From the NCBI GenBank assembly GCA_023489135.1, contig JAMDCE010000645.1, positions 1 through 11,619 on the forward strand: DNA of 11,619 nt, given 5' to 3'. Positions 1 through 5,798 of this stretch are shown here, piece after piece (positions within the stretch are counted from its first letter, which is position 1; every line of letters starts with the position of its first letter). Both the position numbers and the translations under genes were made by a program. The DNA is from Chloroflexota bacterium (GTDB lineage: Bacteria > Chloroflexota > Chloroflexia > JAMDCE01). The notes under the pieces were generated by a model. The model was not told the DNA's origin and made no database searches. It worked only from the letters and a program-made list of their open reading frames with translations.

Positions 1-303
1 AATGTCAGCTATAAGGTAGAAAACTTATCTTCACCCGCTAGGTGAAGCCTGGGAGCATGAATTCACGGATTGGGGGCAAGGGCTGCTGTCGGTGCAAATC
101 TCGCAATGAACCACAGTTTGCAGCGATTGCCAACATCAAGGAGAGCCCAAGTCTAACTACTTCATCTCCTCCAAAATGCTCGTGACAGAAGTTTTCAACT
201 TAGGATTCTACGCGGATCATATCGGAACGTGAAGAGAACGTTTTGGTTCGGTGCTGGGTCAGAGCAACCGACCAAAAAGCTCCAAGTGAACTTCGGGACG
301 TGA
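1..303. other. No gene recognised
   Basis: All six frames are interrupted by frequent stops and no RNA gene is visible. The only structure I see is a small perfect hairpin at 29-47 (stem CTTCACC/GGTGAAG, 5-nt loop), without a T-tract, so not a convincing terminator. The stretch may be the decayed upstream part of the open frame that begins at 304, since that frame looks protein-like from its first codon but is closed by a TGA at 301-303. Confidence 0.4.
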
Positions 304-852
304 CGCCTTTACGGCGAGGGGATCTCTTGGCTCAAGTTTGAGCAGGTCCCTTTACAGCGGTGGGCAACGCGACAAAGCGCGCGCTGGCGTCTCCTGTCGG
401 ATGGGCCTTTAGCCATATCCTACACTGGACTTGCCGAGATCGGTGGCCAAAGGACTGACGAGTGTCTCGCCGAGTGTCTCGCTTCAATTGTCGATGAACA
501 CACTGATACATCGTCCGTTCTTGAAGCCTTGCAGAAACGAGCCACGTCTGCTTTCGCCCATTTGCGAAACCCTCAAGAACAACAGGAGCTAACCTTTGTC
601 CTCGCTGGTCCTCGACTGCATCTGGCCATCTTCGGTTACGTCTCCAACGGGCTGGATTGGACCGGCAAGAGACACCTGGAGTGCAGGATGTGTTTCAGCC
701 TGGGAGTATACAGGCCAATGATAAGAGCCAGGTGCAGGAAAGCCACTGTGCAGATAGACGGCTGCAAGGAAGCCCTGGACGAAAACCTCAGAAAGCGAAT
801 CAACAAGCAAAAACGAAAGATGTATTTCCAAGAGAGTCACACGGTCGCTTAG
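304..852 (+). pseudogene. Degenerate 5'-truncated ORF, unknown protein
   Basis: An open frame of 182 codons runs from just after a TGA at 301-303 to the stop at 850-852. It has no start codon with a ribosome binding site near its beginning; the first ATG-initiated reading would drop most of the protein-like part. The first half reads like a globular protein, with segments such as RWRLLSDGPLAISYTGLAE, a helix-like stretch around codons 70-95, and LTFVLAGPRLHLAIFGYVSN. The last 60 codons are Cys/Arg/Lys-rich and look less natural, suggesting a frameshift near position 660. The 'ISYTGLAEIGG' style is faintly reminiscent of Ntn-hydrolase (proteasome-like) proteins, but I cannot assign a family. 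Most likely the middle part of a broken gene; it could also be a fortuitous open frame. Confidence 0.35.
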
Positions 853-884
853 ACACTTGTGACAATCGTGAGAGCGGTAGGGCG

Positions 885-1289
885 TCATCCGCAATTTGGC
901 AAGAACATCGGCCGGGATTGTATGAGTGTCATAGTGCCCCGTGCAGGCGGCTTCAGGACGACGCTTCGCGCCCAAAAGCACTGCACCGGTTCGCGCGGAT
1001 CGACCACTTCCGGTGTGTCGATGCCGATGATCCTGATAGTCTCATTCGTGGCTCCTAGCCGCACCTTGATCGTGTCGCCGTCAACAACTTCGGCGACAGA
1101 CACTAGTGCCTCAACTTTAGTGGTCAGAGTGGCAGGCAGCGACGTTGGCGTTGCCGATGGGGCGATGGTACGCGTTGGTGCTGGGGTATTCGTCGGTCTT
1201 GGGGCAGTCGTGGGCGCTATTTGCGCAGCTGTCTGTACGGCAGCCCCTGCTGGTTTGGGCTGCAGGCTCGGTGCCCTAGTCCTAGTGGG
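885..1289 (-). pseudogene. Staphylococcal nuclease (SNase/TNase)-like, truncated and frameshifted
   Basis: Reading leftward, the frame opens after an in-frame TGA (1290-1292) with a Pro/Thr/Ala-rich linker (PTNTPAPTRT and similar), typical of secreted Chloroflexota enzymes, then enters an SNase fold: VVDGDTIKVRLG, IRIIGIDTPEVVDP, EPVQCF. The DGDT aspartate, the arginine before IIG, and the Asp and Glu of IDTPE correspond to Ca-binding and catalytic residues of staphylococcal nuclease. After QCF the frame is lost: the original reads W-A-R-S, but removing one base from the A-run at 974-977 gives the family sequence F-G-R-E-A-S-S, followed at once by TGA. The second half, including the second catalytic arginine, is gone. 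The signal peptide is also missing because a transposase remnant begins just upstream (about 1290-1315). A GTG at 1101-1103 is the only start in frame and is unlikely to be the native one. Family members cut DNA and RNA outside the cell; this copy should be inactive. Confidence 0.75.
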
Positions 1290-1314
1290 TCAAGGCGCAT
1301 TTATCGGTATTTTG

Positions 1315-2309
1315 TTAGCATCGGAGATATAGGTTGAGTGGGAGACCGTTGCCAACCGAATCGAGCAGCGCTTGCAGTTCCGGAGGCGGGGGCGCGTTGG
1401 ACCGCGCGCGCCACCAGCGCCAAATAAGAACCCACGGGGTTAGCCAGCCCCTGACCGAGCGCAGAGCTACCGGCCACGCTACGGCTGCTGCCAATGGCAC
1501 CTTCGTACCCTGCTCTACCCGCTTGCTCTGTATTTTTCCCCCGCCCCGTCGCTGGTTCCACAACGGGGCCGCCTTCTTCAACATCGGAGTTGGCACTAGC
1601 CGCTTCCATCGGCGCCGCTTGCCTAGCCTCAACAATGTCAGGCGCCCCTACCTCAGTTTGACTGTTGAACCAGGATCGCCAAATGAAGGAGAACGCGCAA
1701 CAGACCAAGTACCAGTGGCGACGGATAGCTTGGTCAGAACGTACCATAGAATCCGCCCAGCCCAACTCGTTCTTGATCTGTTTGTATCCCTGCTCGATCC
1801 AGTTGCGCAGGCCGAAGATCCGTACCACCTCCGCCAGATCAGCCGCTGCAATGGGCCAGTCAAGGGCCTGCGGCGATCCTGGACGAGGCAGGTTTACCGC
1901 CAAATACCAGGTCGTAAGGTCTGGCAGGGTGGCCGGATCGGTGGTCGCCACCACCACCCGCCTCGGTTTGTCAGGGCCGTAGGGGCCGAAGGCCAGGTCT
2001 GCTGCCCACCAGATCTCCTCGTGCCCATCGCGGAAGTGGCGCACCACCTTCGTCCAATCCCCCGGTGCCTCTGGTCCACCCCAGTGAAGCTCGCTTGCCG
2101 CCTCCTTCGGTGTATGCGCAGCGTCGGCGGGCGCCCAGATTCCCTTCGATGGCTTGAGACCCAGCACGTAGGGCAATCCGGCCGCCGGAAACAAGCGCGC
2201 CCTCAAAGTCAACGTTTTCACCATAAATGCAATCAGAGACGATCGCGCGAAAGGTGAATCCTGCGGACAGCGCGGCGTCGACGAGTTCAACCGCGATCTG
2301 ACAGGGCAT
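1315..2309 (-). pseudogene. IS701-like DDE transposase, 5'-truncated with two frameshifts
   Basis: Three successive minus-strand frames together give the C-terminal two thirds of a transposase of the IS701/IS4-like DDE group. Segment one (2309 to about 2190) contains QIAVELVDAAL and VSDCIYGEN, whose Asp fits the second catalytic acid. Segment two (to about 1500) contains GLPYVLGLKPSKG, WYLAVNLPRPGSP and the acidic C-terminal signature RNWIEQGYKQIKNELGWADS followed by RRHWYLVCCAFSF. Segment three (to the stop at 1315) gives the family C-terminus, WLTPWV then APPPPELQALLDSV and LNLYLRC. Both frame changes fit one extra base each, the first near 2187-2195. The N-terminal part with the first catalytic Asp is absent: at about 2305 the sequence switches abruptly into the DUF1016 nuclease gene. 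No terminal inverted repeats or target duplication could be identified. This is a dead element fragment; the long plus-strand frame over it (1334-2257) is its shadow. Confidence 0.85.
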
Positions 2310-3301
2310 GGTTCTTGCCTGTGCACAGCAGGATGCCGACAGGCGGCTGGTCGCCGGCGGTCGCTTCGTGGGCGCGGTAGTAACTGACGTAGGTGTTGAG
2401 CTGGCCCAGATATTCGTGGCGGAATGCGTCTACCTTCAGTTCCACCAGCACGTGACATTTGAGCACGCGGTGGTAGAACACGAGGTCTACGAAAAAGGCC
2501 TCTTCACCGACTAGGATGCGCTTCTGCCGTGCCTCAAAGCAGAAGCCGTGTCCGAGTTCCAGAAGAAATGATTCGAGCTTTGCCAACAGCGTCGCCTCTA
2601 GCGCCGATTCGGGCAGTGCTTCTTGAGGGCGCAGTCCCAGGAACTCGAACACGTAGGGGTCGCGGATGGCGAGGGCAGGCGTTTGAGCTTCGGCGTCCGA
2701 GTTCGCCGGTTGCGAGAGCGCCTCTTTGTCGCGCGAAAGGCCTGAGCGCTCGAAGTAGAGGCTGCCGATCTGGCGTTTGAGCTCGCGTACCGACCAGCCA
2801 CCTTTGACGCACTCCACTTCGTAGAAAGCGCGCTTCAGGGGGTCGTCTATTTCGAGCAGCAGCTCAATGTGGCTGTAGGAGAGTCGCTCCAGGATGAGAT
2901 CGGCGGATAGTGGCGACATTGTTGCCACTATCCGCCGCCGATTGTGGCGACAGCGTAGCCACTTTTCCCTCCGGTTGGCCGATCTCAGCGGGCAGCAGTG
3001 CAGAATAGAAGTCAGGCAGCGCCATCCGTATGTGCGGATACAGCCGGTAGAAGTCGCGGTAGCGGTAGAGCCGGCTGCGGTTGCAGTTGGGAACAGCGAG
3101 TTCGCCCAGGCGTTTTTCGAGTTGCTCAAACAGACGGGCGCCGTAGTCAGCGCGGTCCTGACCTTCAAGTTCGTATTCGTGGATGAAAGCGCCGATCAGC
3201 CAGTTGCGGCAAGGCAATGCGACATTGACTGCCTTGGTGGCGGCACGATGCGTATGCCGGTGGATTTCCGCGATTGCCTCGACCAGCGCCTCGAAGTTCA
3301 T
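2305..3301 (-). pseudogene. DUF1016 (YhcG-type) PD-(D/E)XK nuclease, frameshifted and 3'-truncated
   Basis: The N-terminal part (from ATG 3301) matches the DUF1016 N domain: AVNVALPCRNWLIGAFIHEY, DRADYG, then RSRLYRYRDFYRLYP. The frame then shifts by one base inside a 34-nt imperfect tandem repeat (2895-2962) and continues with FYEVECVKGGWSVRELKRQI, SLYFERSGLS, and the nuclease core FFVDLVFYHRVLKCHVLVELK, in which the Asp and the E-L-K match the PD-(D/E)XK active site. It ends with the conserved PPVGILLCTGKNHAL; the expected following V-E-Y-A-L is replaced at about 2305 by transposase sequence. YhcG-family proteins are predicted nucleases often found in defence or mobile regions; their physiological role is poorly defined. 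The gene starts 73 bases after the stop of the 311-aa gene upstream, or 9 bases after an alternative stop, suggesting co-transcription. With a frameshift and a lost C-terminus it is probably non-functional, although the catalytic core is intact if the frameshift is a sequencing error. Confidence 0.85.
2895..2962 (-). repeat. 34-nt imperfect tandem repeat containing a 14-bp hairpin
   Basis: On the minus strand two copies beginning GTGGC (2962 and 2928) share most bases over about 33 positions. In protein terms copy one reads VATLSPQSA and copy two VATMSPLSA, but in different frames because the period is 34 instead of 33. The second copy also creates a perfect 14-bp inverted repeat, CGGCGGATAGTGGC (2901-2914) against 2924-2937, with a 9-nt loop. 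It coincides with the frame break of the DUF1016 gene. Confidence 0.7.
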
Positions 3302-3374
3302 TCTGTGTTCTCATCCAAGCAATTGTCGAATGTTTTCTACGATCTTCACGATCCCGCGATCTTGCCCAAGGTCA

Positions 3375-4310
3375 TCAATGACTTTCGTGTCGCTCCTCCC
3401 TGGGCATCGGGTAATCCAGCCGCCGCATCTTGGCCGCCAGCTTAACCAGAGCGCCAGCCAGGGTCTCCCCATCCGGTGATTGTGACTCCAACTCAAGCAC
3501 TGTGCTCAACACATTCTTTCGGTCGTCTTCGTCGCTGTAGCAGAGCGGGGCAAAGGCTTCAAACCAGTCCGCCAGTTCACCGACCTCGTGACTGCACAAG
3601 TATTGACCAAGCCTGTGGGCATCGCTCGTGGGGCTAAGTTTCCCAAGGGCCAACTCGTATCGAGAGGCGGTCTCGCTCTGCGGCGTCCATTTCGCGATCT
3701 TTCTTAGCAGCTCTGGCGTGGCCCGTTTGGGCGGCCATATCGGGTAGGGAATAACGACGTCTCGGCAGTAGCGTGGGTTGGTCCAGTATGGTTCTATCGG
3801 CTCTTGCTCTCGCTCCACCACCGCCAGAGGGTTCCTCGGAAAGACTCCGAGTAGCTTCCCCGTTCGCCAGAGATTTTGATAAGGGGCACGTCTCCACTGG
3901 CCTTGAGTTAGGGAAGCATCGAAACCAAGGCGTTCCAGGGCTTCAATGAGGTAAGGGGTTGGCCAGATCGCATTTCGGTGTACGTGTATCGAGCGCCGCA
4001 CCAGGTCTATCACAAGCAGGCTGCTATCACGCTTGGGCGTCTTGAAGGAATCTACTCCACGTTCGAAGAGCTCGTGGCCGAGCACCGTGCCAACAAGGTC
4101 GCTGTGGATGGGGTTGGTCGCGAGATCGAGATGCGCGGCGTAGTGAACCAGTTCCTCCAGGATAGTCGTAGCGTTATCGGCGCTCAGAGCGCTCGCGTAC
4201 TCGACCACCTGGAAAAGCTGGAACACGTCATCGGTAGGTCGCGTCCAGGACGCGATCGGCTTGATGATGTAGGCCGGTCCTTCAGGAATGTCCGTCCAAT
4301 TGTCTTCCAT
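3375..4310 (-). CDS. Hypothetical protein (311 aa), upstream of DUF1016 nuclease
   Basis: A continuous frame from ATG 4310 to TGA 3375 with balanced amino-acid use. I do not recognise the family. There is no signal peptide or membrane segment, so it is probably cytoplasmic. The N-terminal third is rich in helix-formers (VVEYASALSADNATTILEEL); the middle has several Trp/Tyr/Pro-rich stretches (RNAIWPTPYLIEALERLGF, VVIPYPIWPPKRATPELLRK); the C-terminal part is acidic and Cys-containing (YLCSHEVGELADWFEAFAPL). No canonical catalytic motif is visible. Only weak purine-rich sequence precedes the ATG, so the start is uncertain. It lies on the same strand just upstream of the DUF1016 gene and is probably its operon partner. 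The last residues (REERHESH) look unnatural, while the +1 frame runs on as a good C-terminus (KVIDDLGQDRGIVKIVENIR and a few more residues) to a stop at 3311-3313, nine bases before the nuclease ATG, so a frameshift near 3380-3400 is likely. Confidence 0.65.
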   Translation of the reverse strand: MEDNWTDIPEGPAYIIKPIASWTRPTDDVFQLFQVVEYASALSADNATTILEELVHYAAHLDLATNPIHSDLVGTVLGHELFERGVDSFKTPKRDSSLLVIDLVRRSIHVHRNAIWPTPYLIEALERLGFDASLTQGQWRRAPYQNLWRTGKLLGVFPRNPLAVVEREQEPIEPYWTNPRYCRDVVIPYPIWPPKRATPELLRKIAKWTPQSETASRYELALGKLSPTSDAHRLGQYLCSHEVGELADWFEAFAPLCYSDEDDRKNVLSTVLELESQSPDGETLAGALVKLAAKMRRLDYPMPREERHESH

Positions 4311-4418
4311 AGATTACCACTCTAGCAAGCCTGCTGGTTGAAGGTCAGCTATCCCGACCCCTAGACTGTACCGCCACTTGGAGGGAGGCCCGTCTGGGTT
4401 GCAGGCTAATCGGGCAAA

Positions 4419-4444
4419 GGCAGCGCTTTCCACTTTGCGCTGCC
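4419..4444 (-). terminator. Candidate weak rho-independent terminator
   Basis: A perfect 8-bp inverted repeat GGCAGCGC/GCGCTGCC with a 10-nt loop, about 30 bases downstream of the stop of the small membrane protein on the minus strand. It is followed only by TTTGCCC, so the T-tract is poor. It could terminate that gene or simply be a stable hairpin. Confidence 0.35.
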
Positions 4445-4474
4445 GACATTTCAGTACACAGATATGTATCGCAC

Positions 4475-4771
4475 CTATCCACGTTTTTTGACAGATATCC
4501 CAAACAGTATCATTGGGATCAGCGCCAAGGCCAGCAGAAAGCCGAAGTTGAGCACATAGCTCTTAGCCACGAAAGCAACGTATTGGCTTTGGCTCCAACC
4601 GTAGGCGCGGACGTGACCATCGGCGTAGGTCTGCGCGTAGGTGACGATGTCCCGCGCCACCGGAACGAATCGCCACTCGGCGACGACAATCACCGTGACG
4701 AGGACAGTGAACCACACGATGCGAGCTCGTCGCGACGATGCTAACTCCCGTATCAATGCTATTCCCCCCAT
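4475..4771 (-). CDS. Small two-helix membrane protein, unknown function
   Basis: A 98-aa frame from ATG 4771. Residues about 18-37 (WFTVLVTVIVVAEW core) and 72-94 (VLNFGFLLALALIPMILFG) are clear hydrophobic helices. The N-terminal tail is basic (SSRRAR) and the C-terminus ends KKRG, which by the positive-inside rule puts both ends in the cytoplasm and the loop of about 34 residues, with several aromatic residues, outside. I do not recognise a family. Upstream, the bases TAGGG lie directly against the ATG, so the start is not secured by a good ribosome binding site. The same frame is open again upstream (5089-4784) but separated by a TAA, and I see no convincing reason to join the two. Probably a genuine small gene, function unknown. 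Confidence 0.5.
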   Translation of the reverse strand: MGGIALIRELASSRRARIVWFTVLVTVIVVAEWRFVPVARDIVTYAQTYADGHVRAYGWSQSQYVAFVAKSYVLNFGFLLALALIPMILFGISVKKRG

Positions 4772-5093
4772 CCCTACGGACGCTTACCCGACTTTCATTG
4801 CTGGCGTAGCTGACTTGCGAAATGAAGGCCGCCTCACGCAGTTGCATTTTAGCATGCTCGCGACGGCTTTGATAGGTGTCTGTGAGTCGCTCGTTGTTAC
4901 CACATCAGTCACTGCCTTGCGGTCAGCCAGCCGCCGTGCTTCAGTCGCCCCGCCGAGGATGGCAATGAAACTTGTCAACCAGATATAACCTGGATAAAGG
5001 AGGGCCGTCAAGCGCGATTGCCTCGCTACGGCGTATCGATAGTTGCAGAATAATCCGGCTGCTCTTAATACTACAACCGTAGATCGCAAACTG

Positions 5094-5234
5094 TCATTTC
5101 AGCGAAGTGTCGATCAGGCACATCTCGCCAATGCCTTGTTTCAGGCCGATTTGTAGCCCACGGTCCTTGCGCAGCCCTGCACTGGTATGCGTCTCCCAAC
5201 TGTCTTGAGCCAAGCTAAGCAAGGATTTCAGCAT
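5094..5234 (-). CDS. Possible short ORF (46 aa), low support
   Basis: From ATG 5234 to TGA 5094 the minus strand encodes a 46-aa peptide with natural-looking composition (LLSLAQDSWETHTSAGLRK, then LKQGIGEMCLIDTSLK). No ribosome binding site precedes it and no family is recognised. It could be the remnant of a larger gene. The rest of 5090-5319 shows nothing else. Confidence 0.2.
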   Translation of the reverse strand: MLKSLLSLAQDSWETHTSAGLRKDRGLQIGLKQGIGEMCLIDTSLK

Positions 5235-5319
5235 AATAGCTAGCAGTGGATACTAAGCTCGGCTACAGTTATGCACGGATCTCAGGTCAGATTCACCGAG
5301 TCGAAGGTCAGCAGAAATG

Positions 5320-5343
5320 AAAAAAAGCCCGATATCTCGGGCT
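5320..5343 (-). terminator. Rho-independent terminator of tRNA-Arg
   Basis: On the minus strand the stem AGCCCGA/TCGGGCT (5343-5337 with 5332-5326, 4-nt loop) is followed by seven T residues. It lies about 9 bases beyond the tRNA-Arg 3' end, which is a textbook position for ending the tRNA transcript. Confidence 0.85.
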
Positions 5344-5351
5344 GTTCTTGG

Positions 5352-5424
5352 TACCCCTGGGGTGAGTCGAACACCCGACAAACGGTTTAGGAAACCGCTG
5401 CTCTATCCTCTGAGCTACAGGGGC
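5352..5424 (-). tRNA. tRNA-Arg (anticodon CCT)
   Basis: A 73-nt cloverleaf on the minus strand. The acceptor stem is GCCCCTG/CAGGGGT with a G-T closing pair, the D arm GCTC/GAGC, the anticodon arm GCGGT/ACCGT with loop TTCCTAA giving anticodon CCT (reads AGG), and the T arm GGGTG-TTCGACT-CACCC. The discriminator base is A and CCA is not fully encoded. It stands alone between its own promoter and terminator. Confidence 0.95.
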
Positions 5425-5442
5425 TTATCGCTTCTCTAAGAG

Positions 5443-5472
5443 AGTATACACCAGCCGATTGCGGGATTTCAA
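5443..5472 (-). promoter_or_regulatory. Sigma70-type promoter of tRNA-Arg
   Basis: Minus-strand TTGAAA (5472-5467), 18-nt spacer, TATACT (5448-5443). The -10 box ends 18 bases upstream of the mature tRNA 5' end, leaving a short leader. Both boxes are near consensus. Confidence 0.8.
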
Positions 5473-5491
5473 GGACGCTTGCAAGCCAATG

Positions 5492-5523
5492 TGCTCCCCT
5501 GCGATGGGAAAAGCAGGGGAGCA
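5492..5523. repeat. Strong hairpin (11-bp inverted repeat)
   Basis: Perfect inverted repeat TGCTCCCCTGC (5492-5502) and GCAGGGGAGCA (5513-5523) around a 10-nt loop, extendable by one G-T pair. It lies upstream of the tRNA-Arg promoter and about 275 bases downstream of the flavoprotein stop. No T-tract follows on either strand, so it is not a classical terminator; it might serve as a 3' RNA-stabilising structure or be part of a repeat element. Confidence 0.55.
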
Positions 5524-5798
5524 TCAGGGCGCGCCACGGCTACTGTTTCCATCTCCTTCTATCTTTGTATCAAATGCGCCTCCGCGATGGAGACCACGCT
5601 TGTATCTCGACAACTGCCCGGACCCCCGCGGTGGTTTTCGATTTGGTTTGGCTACCTGTAGCGCGCTCCGGTGCGCCGGCTCGCCCACCATCCCGGCGGA
5701 GGCCAGGCGGCCGCGCAACGCTTATTGGCTTCGGCGGCAGCCAGATTTTGGCGAAAAACGTCGGCAGGGCCGGGCTCGTGTTAAGCAAATGGCCGAAG
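5524..5798. other. GC-rich non-coding stretch between hairpin and flavoprotein gene
   Basis: No convincing gene. Short open frames exist on both strands, but they are Arg/Pro/Ala-rich, overlap one another and lack usable ribosome binding sites. The region is rich in short GC palindromes (for example GCGCGGCCGC on the minus strand). It may be part of a dispersed non-coding repeat; I cannot test this from one window. No clear terminator for the flavoprotein gene is visible. Confidence 0.35.

Noticed and set aside
589..981. Minus-strand 130-aa frame
   Set aside because: It does not continue the SNase sequence in any recognisable way and overlaps the protein-like plus-strand frame.
859..1332. 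Plus-strand 157-aa Gly/Val/Ala-rich frame
   Set aside because: It is the complement of the SNase domain and its Thr-Pro linker.
1334..2257. Plus-strand 307-aa frame
   Set aside because: It lies antisense to the transposase remnant, is Arg/Pro-rich, and has no family features.
1315..2309. Programmed frameshifting in the transposase
   Set aside because: The two frame changes fit extra bases, not a -1 slip on a heptamer, and the N-terminal half of the enzyme is missing.
4784..5089. Minus-strand 101-aa frame in the same frame as the 98-aa membrane protein
   Set aside because: A TAA separates them, there is no ribosome binding site and the composition is unconvincing; kept out as a gene.
5352..5424. 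Attachment site of an integrated element at tRNA-Arg or the tRNA cluster
   Set aside because: No duplicated tRNA 3' end and no integrase gene could be found in the window.
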